Source of the DNA: Combretum micranthum
Lineage: Eukaryota > Streptophyta > Magnoliopsida > Myrtales > Combretaceae
Reading direction: 5' to 3'
Assembly: GCA_024138025.1 (NCBI GenBank)
Contig: JAMXBD010001094.1
Location: 372,001 to 436,000 of the forward strand
DNA length: 64,000 bases
Of the stretch, positions 37,115 through 48,845 are shown in pieces. A program made the translations under genes and the position numbers. How positions within the stretch are numbered: the first letter of the stretch is position 1; each line of letters begins with the position of its first letter. The notes below the pieces were generated by a model. It ran no database searches, had not been told where the DNA came from, and saw only the letters and a list, made by a program, of their open reading frames with translations.

Positions 37115-40100
37115 CAATCGGAGACTCTAAGTCAACGAATCCTTAGAAAACTCTAGTAGTTTAGATCCGGCAATCCTATGTTTCTAAACCAAGAAGTCGA
37201 AATATGAGTGAAGAGTGTAGTTTGGTTCGTAATAATATTAGAGTGCGTAAAAAGATCAGATTAGAGAATTTTCAATCTATTTCGAACCTGATAGGATACA
37301 TATTTTGAAAAGCGTGTCCCCGGGGCTCAAGATATTAAACATATGATATTAATACCGTTAGACTCATAATTTCATAAGATTTTCAAATATATGAGTTATA
37401 TAATTTTTCGGGTTATAAAAGTTACAGTTATAACTTTTTTTATTGTATTTTCATTACTACCAGTACTTTAAATGTCTAATCTACTTTTTGATTTCTTCTA
37501 TATTATTCACAAGTACAACTATCCATAACCTATTTCTTACATCCTTACAACCTATTCCTACAATTTCATCATTTTTCCTTACAACTTACTTTTCCAATAC
37601 AACCTTTTTACTTAAATTACTTATTTAATTTTGGAACTTACATAACACACTTCCCTCTCTCTCTCTCTCTCTATTGGAACCGGCTCTACTCCCTCTCCCT
37701 CTTCCTCTTCCTCTCACAATTTTTTTTATTTAATTTCTTTTATTACACAAACCCTAATCCATTTCTCTATATATATCCCTTTATACCAACTTCATTTCAC
37801 TTTTCCACTTTTTACTTAACCAAATTCTTGCAAAAATTTTTCTTTCTCTCTTCCTCTCCTCCTTGCAAACCGTAACACACACCATACACACACCCTCACA
37901 TATTTTCTTCAAGTTTCTTGTTCCAAACATCTAATAGGTAATTGATCTATACCTTATTACCATAAAAACATGTAATGGCAAGATCATTCATGTGTGATTC
38001 CACTCTAAGATCCCAATGAACTTCAAGTTAGGGATGTGAAAACACTTGAACATGAGATCCTTGCCATCACAATGTTATAGGTCTGGTTATTTGAGTTATT
38101 TTGCTATTTCCTTGTTTTATTATCAAGTTATGTTGTTATCATTTATGATTTGTGTATATATTCATCATCTAATCATATTCACATAATCATCATAATGTTT
38201 ATGCATTTATGACTAACATAGTAAACTAGATCTAGTTGTTTTGAGTTCATAAATGCATTAGGCTTCTGTTTTATGTTCATAAATAACTTGTAATAGAATG
38301 ATGATAGTAGGAAAAAGATAGAAAGCTCAAGATCTACTTTAGTTTCAACAAAAATGATTTTTGAAAATTCGGATAAAAAAGGAACCATATTTAGAAAAAA
38401 CCATTTTTCAACTTCAAAATGTGTATTTTACATTAAAAATGAAGGGCTTAGGGAATAGATATTATAAATGAGTGATCTTGATGAGTAAAGCTTAGATGTA
38501 CTGAAGAATATTTTAAAAACAAGGAAAAGTTTACAAAAGTTATGTTTCAATCCCAATAACAAGTTTTAAATTCGTAATAAGGGGAGCTTGAAGTGTAAAC
38601 ACTCATTTTTCAACTCCAAAACAAGATTCTTATTAAAGAAATGGAAGCATTAAGGAGTACGTTTGATTAGGAAATGTTCTTTGAAAGACTAAAGGAGTTT
38701 TACAAAAAAAAAAAAAAATACCTCCAATGAAAATTTCAAAATTCGAATTTGAAAATGGCTACTATTTAAACACCTATTTCCAAAAGGCCAAAATGATGAT
38801 TTTTATGGAAAAATGGAAGTCCTAAGGGATTCATATAATAAAGATCTAATTTTGACAAGGATAAGAAAGGTTTATCAAAGTATACTCCTAAAACAAGAAA
38901 TGATTTCAAAGAATAGATTAAACAATGTTTTCATTCTTTAAAATTTTGTAAAATTCGTAATTAGGTAAGTCACTTATTTAAACATCTATTTTCTAATCCC
39001 AAAATGAAGGTTTTTATTTAAATAATGAAGGTGGTGGCTATATAGGTCATCAATGTTGAGTTTTGATAAAAGCAAGTGTGATTTTACAAGAAGAAAAACT
39101 ATTTTTTTTAAGTCTAGTAAATTTCAAAAGTTTTGCAAAGCAAAAGTTTTTCAAAAAGAATTTTTGGTATTGTATCATTAAGAATATACATATAGATAGT
39201 TCATCTCATAACCTTCATGACAATAGCTTGTAGGTATTGCATATATACATGATGCACTTGTAGAAACAAAGTTAGGAAAGTAACGTCCTATATTTCTTAT
39301 TTGATATTCTCTAAGTACATGAGAAACTAGAATTACCAACACCCATGAATCATGCATGATATTGAGTTATATGTATATAATAAGTCTTACAAGATATAAT
39401 GATAGCTAAGTATCTATCAAAACTATAGCATGATGCTTGGTTTGAAATTAGTTGAATTGTGGAATGGGGAATTCGTATAGTATTCTGTACCTTTGTTCAT
39501 GTACCAAACGACATTGTTTGTCAGAATTAACTCTAGAAATAGATAGCTCTCATCAAATAGTAGAAATCGGTATATAATATGCGAAATTTTGAGTTAAAAT
39601 GACCAAGTTATGGCCGTTTTAAGTTGGAATTTCCTTTTAGACGAATTTTGACGAACTTGTTAGAATAGAATTATAAGTTCATTCAAACTTCATAGAAATA
39701 CTCATTAGAGTTATTTCTTTTGATTAGGAGACTTGGGAGATGGACTAGACCTTCCCGAGGACTATTACGATTAAGTGGATTTTTGCGCCATGGTAAATGA
39801 GTTCGCTATCTTTAAATTTCATGCTTGTGAATGTACTTGTAATGTTAGTGGTATTAGAATAAGGCCAAGATAAAATTTGATTGTGTGTATAAGCATTTTA
39901 CTTAGGTGAATTGATGATGAATATCGAAATGAGCTTATTGTAAATATTGTATGATTTAATATATAATCGAACTGTTTGCAATATTTGTGATCACCCATAA
40001 ATTGTTAAATTAATATGTCATGATCTTATAATCAAATTGACATGCATACCATATGTGGAGTCACATTGCATAGGTTATTATACCTTTGTGGGAAGAAGGC

Positions 40101-40805
40101 ATAATAGCTGGGCAACGAGGGGCCTGTAAACTCGAATGTTGGCGCAATGGCCGGAAATTCGTGGTGAATCTGATTGTGATTGTTTTGGGGTTTAAATGAC
40201 CTAGTTTGATGAAAATAGTTTTAGAAATGGATAGACCTTTTCGAATAGGTAGAAATTCGTATATTATATGCGCAATTCCAAGTTAAAATGACCAAGTTAT
40301 GACCATTTTAAATTGAAATTATCTTCTATGCGAATTTTGATGTTCTTATGAGTTATGACATAGTTTTGTCAAATTTCAAGAAAGTTATCAAGAAATACTC
40401 ATTTTGGGTATTTTTCTTGATTAGGTGATTCCGAGGAATAATACCTATATCCCGAGGATTATTTCGACTAAATGGATTGTTTGATCGACTCATCCATTTA
40501 AAAGAAGTATTGCCATGGCAACGTGAGTTTATTTCCTTAAATACATTACTTGATTGTGCTTGTAGTTTAGTCGCACTAGAATTAAGGAAAGATAAATTGA
40601 TATGCATGTAAAAATTATTGAAAGAATTTTAAGAATATCGAGGTGGAAATTGATTGTAAGTAATCGTTTGTTTTAGTATAGAATTTGATATGTATGAGAT
40701 TCTATGATAACCTTAAAATTGATAATAACGATGTTATGATATCTTAATTAAATCGATTCATGCATACCATGAAGTGAATCACATTGCATGACGTTATTAT
40801 CCTTG

Positions 40806-41508
40806 GGTAGGGTATGAAAAAATCAAACGAAAAACCGAATCGAAACTATAAAACCAATCCGAAAAACATGTTAAACGATCAATTGGTTTCGATTTAGGAT
40901 TATGGTTTATATTTTTTCTGATTTTCGGTTTCGGTTTAGGTTTGTAACCACAAAAAACCGATGGTTAATGTTTAACCATTTCAATATTTATAAATATATA
41001 TATAATTTACATATACATATAATTATTTTTAAATATATATATATATACATATGATTTACATATACATATAATTTACCTATGTTCATATTCCTTGGATTTT
41101 GATTACAATACTGTTGTCCTATGTTTGATGAGAGTCAATATAGTAATTGATTTGGTTTGATTTTATTGATAATGATACATCCAAGGGTTTGTTTTTCCCC
41201 TTTTTCTTAATTTGATTTCCTTTTTATTTTTTTAGCTCTTATAATATATATAATAATTTAAAGAAAAACTCTATGATAAAGGCTAAAAAATAAGGTTTGT
41301 TGAAATTATCAATTTGATTTGTTGAAACAATTACGTTAAATGGTTAAAAACCGAAAACTGAATAAATTAACCGAATAAAACGGTTAACCGTTAAGGCGAT
41401 TAACCATTTATAATGGACTGGTTAAAGATCGGAATATTAAAAAATCGAACATTATAGTTAGGTTTAAAAAATAGGGCCACAGACCGTTAACCGATCTGTG
41501 AACACCCT
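40806..41508. mobile_element. hAT-like non-autonomous element with 8-bp target duplication
   Basis: A 703-bp insertion flanked by TATCCTTG on both sides (40798-40805 and 41509-41516), the 8-bp duplication typical of hAT elements. The right end reversed reads AGGGTGTTCACAG and the left end GGTAGGGTATGAAA, an imperfect inverted repeat. The interior is full of 'aaaccgaa' and 'ggttaacc' repeats and AT runs, with no transposase. LTR sequence resumes on the right side. Confidence 0.75.
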
Positions 41509-42056
41509 TATCCTTGAGTGAAAAGGATAGTAGCACGATCGAAAGCAACACTTGATGGCTAATTGGCTATGATCGAAAGCGATAGCTTGGCGATATGGAA
41601 TTAAACCGGTGCTATGGCGGTAATCCGAAGGCATAGCTCAACTCGAGTAGACTTAATATGCTTGGCGGTAATGATCGAAAGCATAACTTAACTAAAACTA
41701 CTCGTTTTGAGATTATTTATCACCAAACTCCGAATGGAGGGTGTAAATCCATTCAACATATAGTTCCCAAATAACTATATGCCTTGCTTACTCATGTGTA
41801 TGTTGCATTTTACTTGAATGCTTAAATAACTTGTTTGAATTTTACTACATAAGAATTTGCTTAAGGAAATAATTTTCACTAAGCCTATTAGCTTATACCC
41901 TTATAGATATCTTTTGCAATTTAACTTTGTGGTTGAGCCACGTAGACCCTGTAGCCAGGTATTTTTCCATTTTTGGTTAAGGAAATTTTTAGATGAAGTT
42001 TAGCATTAGTTTGGATGTAGATTCATAGGAAATTTCTTGTAATAGATTATAGTTAT

Positions 42057-42058
<2 letters not shown>

Positions 42059-42088
<30 letters not shown>
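42059..42088. repeat. 30-base G homopolymer
   Basis: Thirty consecutive G residues inside the family-A LTR, where the copy ending at 37114 has only a short GAGGG at the equivalent place (near 36867). It could form G-quadruplexes or be an assembly artefact. Confidence 0.9.
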
Positions 42089-42089
<1 letters not shown>

Positions 42090-42328
42090 GGGAATGCCCC
42101 TAAGACTTGTAAAACAATTATTATAATGAATGTTATTATGAATTCCCTTTTCTTATTTGTATATTTTCTTAAGCTTTATAATTCAAAGTACGGTCCTCTA
42201 AATTTGTGAAACACACCTTACACTTAATATCGAAGTTCTGGGATGACTAAGGTTGTCATAACTTAAGGTTTAATATTGAGTATGGTGGACTGTTACGTTT
42301 AGGGTACCCTTTGGGACATGACAATATA

Positions 42329-44058
42329 GCCCTTTCAAACCCTTCTCTAAGCACACTAATCAAAAGTAAAAGTATTTTGCATCCTTTTCCCTGGATTTTC
42401 CTCTTTAAACCATTTAAAATTTTCAACTTTGTCTTTTTCTTCAAACATTTTCAGAGGGGGAGTTTTTGCTTCCATCTTTTTCTTTCCCTTTGGACGTGTT
42501 TTTGCCCGCTTCTTTTAAGCTCTTTCCTTCTCTAGTTTTTAGCTTTTGTTAGTAGCAGCATAATTCACTTTTGAGAGACCAAAGCCGACCATACTAAGTT
42601 TTTATCCTATTAGTTAAGCACATCAACTAATAAATGATTTTAAAAGGGATTATTGTAAGAAGAATTACCAAGTGAATAAACTTAACATGCCCTTTCACTA
42701 GAGATTAAATGAGCTCTTCAAAATTTTTGAAAAGAAATATACTACCCAATAAGCTTGAAAATAACAAATTAATTTTATAGGACATTGATCCACTTCTATA
42801 CTCTAAATCCATCATTAAATACAACTGAGTTTGTCTCACCTAGATTTCATCATACAATTTTAACAAGGTTGCCAAATCAAAAGTGAGTGAGTAAAATATG
42901 AAGTTGCTTTTAATTATTGAATGCTAATTTGCTAAACTTAATAAAGAGATTTGATGAGTATAATTTAGGATTTTCAAATTCTTCACATTTCAATCCATTT
43001 AACGGTGGACTTTGAATAGAAGTGCATATAATCTATTAAACTACGATGCTTAATTTAATCTTCCAAATTATCTTCCACACTTAGAATAAGACATTGCCCT
43101 CAATGTCTTATAGCACATCATCAAGAAGGAACAAAAAGAAAGAAAATAAAAATAAAGGAACTGAGGACTTCCCTGGTTTTAGAATGTCAACATAATTATG
43201 CATACAACAAGTCATGTAGATGAGAACCCAAAGAAGTTTATGCTACAAATCGCAAACAAGGAAAGAAAAGGCAAAAAGAGTGCTAAAAGATAACTAAATG
43301 TTAGACTATCCTACAAAGTATTGCATGAGCATAAAAATAAACATAAATCTTTTGAAAAGGAAAACAAGATCAAGTAATCAATTAATCATCTCATCATCAT
43401 CCTCTTTTGATCTTCCTCTCACTAAAGTTTGAAAATTGCTCATTTATGAATGTTTAGCGCATACACCTGCATAATACAAAGTAAGGATTAAGGATAGTGA
43501 TAAAATAGCTAAGAAAAAGGAACTAAACATACATAGGTTAAACAGGCTACCTCCTAAGATCATTTGTTTTAAAGTCCTTAGCTGGATGTTAACTTTCCAT
43601 TCAGATCCATGGGAATGTGTCCACTCCCATATTTCTAAGTTAATTAACAAATGGAGAGAAAATGATATCTTGTTTCTATCTTATGTTCAATCTCTCCAAT
43701 ATCTCTTCTTTTGGGTAAATCAATGAATGCTCTTGATTTGTGTTCCCAAGGATTAGAGAACTAGGAAAGATTTAAGATATAACTCATCAGTCTCCTCATA
43801 TTCATCCCTTTCCTTAGTAGACTCCAACTCATTTTCCATGACTGTTTAGGTCAACCGTATGTTCTACAAATTTATTTCCCTTCTCCACCAAATCATCCTT
43901 CGCTTTGTTTTCTCCACAAGTTGTATATCCAGATCATTTTCTCTTAAGTGTCAAAAGGATTGTTATTCTCCTTATTTACTCTCTCACGTCTTGAGAGTTT
44001 GTAAAGGTATATTATAGATATATAAAACAATCCTAGCAACGACACACCAAAAACTAAT
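42329..44058 (-). mobile_element. Interior of the family-D element, gag-pol deleted
   Basis: Read on the minus strand from 44058 downward this has the landmarks of a Tat/Athila element, but with nothing between the primer site and the 3' non-coding part. A 'TCCAGCTAAGGACTTTAAAA' segment followed by GGAGGTAGCC (43546-43587) resembles the post-pol block (usually '...GACTTTAAACAAGCGC...GGGAGGCAACCC'). Then GACATTGAGGGCAATGTC with AAGTGTGG (43075-43108) follows. No gag, protease, RT or integrase sequence was found in this 1.7 kb, so it is a deletion or non-autonomous form. Confidence 0.5.
44031..44049 (-). other. Degenerate primer-binding site (tRNA-Asp type) of the family-D element
   Basis: On the minus strand TGGTGTGTCGTTGCTAGGA lies shortly after the LTR end, preceded by a TTTT run. 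It matches the TTTTTGGCGCCGTTGCCGGGGA site found at this position in Tat/Athila elements, with several changes. This fixes 44059-45431 as the 5' LTR. Confidence 0.6.
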
Positions 44059-45431
44059 GTGGAATTTTCAAATCTTAATCAATCAAATTAAATTAAACAC
44101 TATTTTTTATGTGACTAATCCTAGACAAGCTAACTACGATTGTAGTACTAGTGTAAGCATATGGGTCGTTCCTATAGGATCTGTAATTACTAATAGTTAT
44201 TTTAATTCTACTATTATCTATATAATTCGAGTGATATTAATATGTTAAGCAACTAATTAAATTAATTAATTCTAGCAAAAGTGAGTGTCAACACTTTTTA
44301 GAATATTAGATCACAAAAATATCCTTAATATGTTTTACCACGAAACTTATTCCAATTCCTTACAAAAAAATCATTAATGGGTTGTTTAAGTTCTTGACTT
44401 CAAGAATCCCTAATTTTATCAATCTTTCTTTGAAGATATTGAATCATAACCCTATATGTCTAATGGAAATGTCTTTTGCCATTAGATGCATACAAAATTG
44501 CATTAGAGTTCATGATTCATTAAAAAAAAGTTCAATCATTATGCATAAAGTTCATGCGGTCTTTATTCTAGAGTCACATTCAAATTCTCTATTCATGCTA
44601 GATTTATCTCATCAATCAATCCGTCAATTAAATCACAGAATCCAACAATGATTAATACTGCACATATGTTAAATCAAGAAATAAATATAACACATGAATA
44701 GATTCAAAGGAGCAAAACCTCCATTGACAAAAAAATCCATCTCTAGTTAAGGTTAGGGTATGATCTATTTCTCTATAGAATAAGAAATACAATGATAGAA
44801 TAAAAAAAATAGTAAAGAGTGATGATTACAACCCTTAAAGATGAAGTCTTGTGATCTCATTGACTCTAACATTTCACCACTATAATTTTTTTTTCTCTAG
44901 GGTTTGTAAGGAAAATGATAGATTTCCAAAATGATGAGTCAAGGCCACTATTTATGGAAAAAGATAAAACAACTCCTGCATGACATCTTACACGATCGTA
45001 ATTGAAGCGTGTAGGATAAAAACTGATGTCATGCTTGACTGAAGCTACACGACTATGAGCACGGCTTGTGTAGACAGGCCGTGTACTTTCAAAATCAGAT
45101 CTGGTCATTTTCTATCCTTTATATGAGCATCCTGCATGGCCTGTGTAGCTTCCTTGTGTACTTTAAAATTACTCGCTGGTCACTTTTTGTCTCCTATCCA
45201 GTGTTCTGCACAGTTTGTGCGGAAAGGTCATGTATGTTGTAAATTTTCACTTTCTATTTCTTCATTAAAATCTCCCTTAACTCATCCAAGTATCTTCATG
45301 AAGCTCAACATCTTCCTTGTTTGAAATTGACATTTTAACTAAATAAATATCTTTTCTTTACTAATTCACATAAAATTAATATACTATAATACTGAAACAA
45401 CGTCAATAATAAGGTCTTTAGACACTTGTCA
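44059..45431 (-). mobile_element. Family-D LTR, 5' LTR of a minus-strand Tat/Athila-like element
   Basis: A 1373-bp LTR, from TGACAAGTGTC to ATTCCACA on the minus strand, collinear with 31812-33228. Many blocks are shared, for example 'gcaaaagtgagtgtcaa', 'gcattagagttcatgattca' and 'gatgattacaaccctt'. The two LTRs are clearly diverged, so the insertion is old. Outer flanks (CTTGA on the left of the pair and AAGTT on the right) do not match. Pairing as one element therefore rests on orientation, the primer site and the polypurine tract. Confidence 0.7.
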
Positions 45432-45839
45432 AAGTTATCTCTATCTTAGATCACTAACTTCTAATGTGTTAAAAGCGCATCATGTTTTCGTATTCTAGAG
45501 CTCACCATTACACAGGTTGGTATTGCATCACTCAGCACAACATGGTCAAAATCACTTGATAGTTTGCCAACCCAATCCAATATATTCACTTCCTTAGGGC
45601 TGTGTCGTCTAATTCATCATGGTCATCCAATTTTTATAGCTTGCTTGCTCAACTACTCCACTCAGAGAAAGGTTTGTGAAGATTGATATACGGTTAAGAT
45701 CACAGCCAGATATTTGACATTCAATGCATGAAGCTTAGTTGATTCTCAGTTAACAACAACTTGGCCATGTTCATAGTAAGCCCATGTTTATGCTTACTCT
45801 CCTTAACGATCTATCACCATTAAGAGTGTTAGGCTATAT

Positions 45840-46260
45840 AGTGTCACCTTGGACCAACTAAAAGTGTTAGACTAATTTGCCTTAATTGGTAATAGTTAAG
45901 TCATTCTTTGTCTACCGTTGACCAGATCTCTTGAAGCATGTTTGAAAGCTTCAACGTATCAAGTCCACCTTACAGGTGATAAATCAAATGGACTCATCTA
46001 GCTATGTCCAAGTTACATAGAAAATTCCATAATAGAAAGAAATGATTTCTATTACTATCTCTTCTCTATAAATAGACTACTTAAGTTAAGGATATATATA
46101 TCTATGCGCATCTATATTATCTTGCCATTATGTGGCTAGAATCATTCTTTAGTGCTAACTTAAGCATCATGTGACCTTCCTGGATAACCCTTTGGTTGTT
46201 CCATTAATGATTCTATTGTCTTGTAAGGCTAGGGTTGTCCATTAAAGTTTTTGCTAGCCT
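45840..46260 (+). mobile_element. LTR remnant of family G, copy 2
   Basis: Collinear with 20040-20650: 'ttgccttaattgg', 'tctcttgaagca', 'cttgccatta', 'gctaacttaagcatc' and 'ggataacc' blocks in the same order. It lacks the MITE found in the first copy. Ends are not defined. Confidence 0.45.
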
Positions 46261-46559
46261 AAATCTCTATTGACAAAGTGTCTAGGCACATAGAAAGTAA
46301 GAATTTCGCACAATGATGAAACTCATAGAGTACTAATTTTGAAAATATAGCATAGACGTTATAGATTTTTTTTTCTAAAATTGTACATGTGGTGTAACTA
46401 ATCAAGATAGTTTCCAAACATGGTTTTTGTATGGTGGGGTTACTGAGCTGGGCGATCACATGCGATAGGGGTGGCGGTTGACCTGAGAAGTCTTGAACTG
46501 ATAACACATGTAGGATGTTACAAAGAGAGGTGTGGGAGGAGGAACAGACAAACTCGTTT

Positions 46560-47200
46560 CTCAAGTGCGCAAGTGTGACAGAAGATCAAATTAGTTAGAT
46601 TCGATCATTCTTGAATCGTTCTTTGTAGAATAAGTGTTTTGATCTTTCTTGAAGATGTTTCAGTAGAGTTTCCACATTGCTTTTGATCTTAGCAATGTGC
46701 AAAATCCTCTAAATAAGAGGAGAAACCTCTTATTTATAGATGTTGGATGCTGATGTTAGTCGTTCGGTGACTTCCAGATGAATGGTTGAGATCAAGTATT
46801 GCTGGTAACCATTAGATCATTTTATAATGATCCAATAGCTGATATTGAACCCTCCTTTTCTTATAATAGTGGGTTGGGCTGAAAATAGGTTTAATGACTT
46901 TTATTATATAAAAAAATCCCATTTTCATTATAAAAAATGAAGACTTATTTTAGTCCTTATAAGCCCTATTTTAATCAAATAAAGCCCAAATTAACCTAGG
47001 AAGATATTTTTGAAGTCTATTTTTCATGTACGAGAAAATCAAATAAGGTCAAGAGCGGAATAAATATATTTGACGGTCTTTGTTTCAAGCCTACCAAGCC
47101 AAGTCTTCCTACGATATCCCTTATTGAACTAAGTCTTCTAAGCCCTGCCACTAGCCCAGAAGATCGGCTCGTGGCATTAAATTGGGCTAATAGACCAATT
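46560..47200 (-). mobile_element. Possible LTR on the minus strand with TATA box and leader hairpin
   Basis: On the minus strand TATAAATAAGAGG (near 46736-46724) is followed at once by a complementary stretch, CCTCTTATTTAGAG. The presumed transcript would therefore begin with a strong 14-bp stem around an AGAAA/TTTCT loop. A TATA box plus leader hairpin suggests an LTR. No partner copy is present in the window, and the ends are estimates. Confidence 0.3.
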
Positions 47201-47433
47201 ACTGAAATGACCCTCTATAGTTTTAGTATTTCCAATTGTTCCAATAGCTTTCTTTTTATTTAATCTATAACATAACTAAAATGGCCATAACCAATCAAAG
47301 AACAATATTAAACTTCTAAATAAAAATTTAGTTAAATTGACTTATGAACCTAATACTCATAGGTAATAATTTACGTGCCTAGTATTCATATAGACTTTAA
47401 GAATATAAATCCTTAATAGTATAATATAATATA

Positions 47434-47739
47434 GGGTTAATGATGAAAATGGTAGTTGAACTTTCACATAAGGAACAATAAGGTACTTAAAGTATTGTTT
47501 TGAACAATTTAGTACCTGAATAAAGTTTTCATTGATTTTTTTCATATCTGAAGCAAGCGAAATGAAGGTGTGAAAAAAATCTATAAAAAGTTTGTTCAGG
47601 TACGAAAATTATCAAAACCAAACTTCAACTATGAAAAAAGTCAACGAAAACTTTGGTCAATATCTAATTATTCAAAACGAAACTTTAGTACCTAGTTGTT
47701 TTTTTGTGAAAGTTTAGGTACCATTTTTGTCATTATTCC
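47434..47739. mobile_element. Fold-back MITE with 9-bp target duplication, copy 3
   Basis: A 306-bp element beginning GGGTTAATGATGAAAATGG and ending, reversed, GGAATAATGACAAAAATGG. The arms stay complementary inward (GAACTTTCAC, AAGGTACTTAAAG, TTTTCATTGA blocks). Flanks are TATAATATA (47425-47433) and TATAATTTA (47740-47748), 8 of 9 identical. The 'TTAATGAnnAAAATGGT' terminus differs from the elements at 16488 and 29475, so this is a separate subfamily. Confidence 0.8.
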
Positions 47740-48240
47740 TATAATTTATATTAGAGCTAAATAATGACAAATTAATTTTCCAAGATCTATTCTTTTTTTC
47801 ATTTTCTTTTTTCTAAATTTGATCAAAATTTTCAAAATTTGCAAACAAGTTTTGAACATGGTTTCTATTGGGTTACACCTTAGTCAAATTATGGCCATTT
47901 AGGAAGTGGATCAAATTGGCAGACACCCTAAAATAGTTGACCAGCTAGTCAATTGGCATAGTTTGGCCATTCTTTTTTCATCTCTTACTTTTTTTAGCTG
48001 AGGATGTTGTTATGCTGACCCAACTGACTTCATGGGATGTTATTATGATATGCTTATGTAACTTTTCTAACTCTTTTCACCTTTTGATATTTTTTCTACT
48101 AGTTTCATATGAACTCACCAATTCTTATTGATTTTTTTTTAATTCGCAAACTTCAGATATGACTTTTAATTACGACTCTCATTAGATTCTAACTTGTGTC
48201 AAAATTAATGTTGATTATTGTGAAACTTTAATTGATGAAG

Positions 48241-48806
48241 TGGTAGAAATGGCAAACAAGTACCTGAGAAAGTGAGATAGAGACTGGCCAGTGACAGTCT
48301 CATAATTAGAGGTCTTTATCTTGAAGGAAATAAGCAAACTGTAAGAAGTCAGTACCTTTGTGCTGACCTGTGTCACCTTTGGCCAAATTCCTTCTTTTAG
48401 CGCTTCAAGTAGGCAGTTTTTATAATTTAGGCAAATTTTATATTTGTTATAAATTTTTATAGACTTACCTGTTTTGTACGCTGCCTGTGGCATTTTACTT
48501 GTCTTTTTATGCACTTAATTTTAGGACCCTTTTAATTTTTGGTAGTTTTGGTTCTATCTATGACAACTTTTAAGCTAGCTTATAAATTACATGCCCAAGG
48601 ATACAAAACTCCTAGTCATGATTAGAAATACAATGTTTGATTCATCATTGTACTTGTTCTCCTTAAATTCTCGAATTTCATATATCTCTTCAGATTTGGA
48701 TACCAAATAACTAGGAATTCTTAGAATCAATTGGTATTTGAGGATCGCACTCTGACATTCTATGTGAATCAACAGTTTGAGCTAAACCTTAACTTTATTT
48801 TGCTAC
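48241..48806 (+). mobile_element. 5' LTR of a Ty3/gypsy deletion derivative (element F)
   Basis: About 566 bp, aligned end to end with 50874-51440 in the same orientation (ACCTGAGAAAGTGAG, GGCCAAATTCCTTC, TAGGACCCTTTTAATTTTTG, TATTTGAGGATC, CTTAACTTTATT blocks). A primer-binding site follows at 48814. The exact 5' end is uncertain by a few bases because both copies are preceded by GATGAAG. Confidence 0.75.
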
Positions 48807-48813
48807 TTTAAGT

Positions 48814-48826
48814 TGGTAGTAGAGCC
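48814..48826 (+). other. Primer-binding site of element F (initiator Met tRNA type)
   Basis: TGGTAGTAGAGCC differs at two positions from TGGTATCAGAGCC, the common plant retrotransposon site, and lies eight bases after the LTR end. Confidence 0.75.
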
Positions 48827-48845
48827 ATGTTCGCTTTTGGTAATA

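Larger units (their letters stand above)
37115..42323 (+). mobile_element. Family-A LTR, right member, enlarged by duplication and insertion
   Basis: It lacks roughly the first 50-70 bases of the family LTR and ends CATGACA at 42323, followed by ATATA (42324-42328). That flank matches the one left of the first LTR, so the pair as a whole is bounded by a 5-bp duplication. It has a TATA-like stretch at 37766-37778. It matches the LTR at 62961 more closely than its neighbour does, almost base for base through the block ending at 38095 (64000 in the other copy). Extra length comes from a hAT-like insertion (40806-41508) and an internal duplication of about 690 bp (about 39520-40200 and 40205-40800). 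Confidence 0.75.

Noticed and set aside
33569..42323. Calling the inner LTR pair one intact retrotransposon
   Set aside because: No internal region, primer site or polyprotein lies between the LTRs, and the LTRs are strongly diverged.
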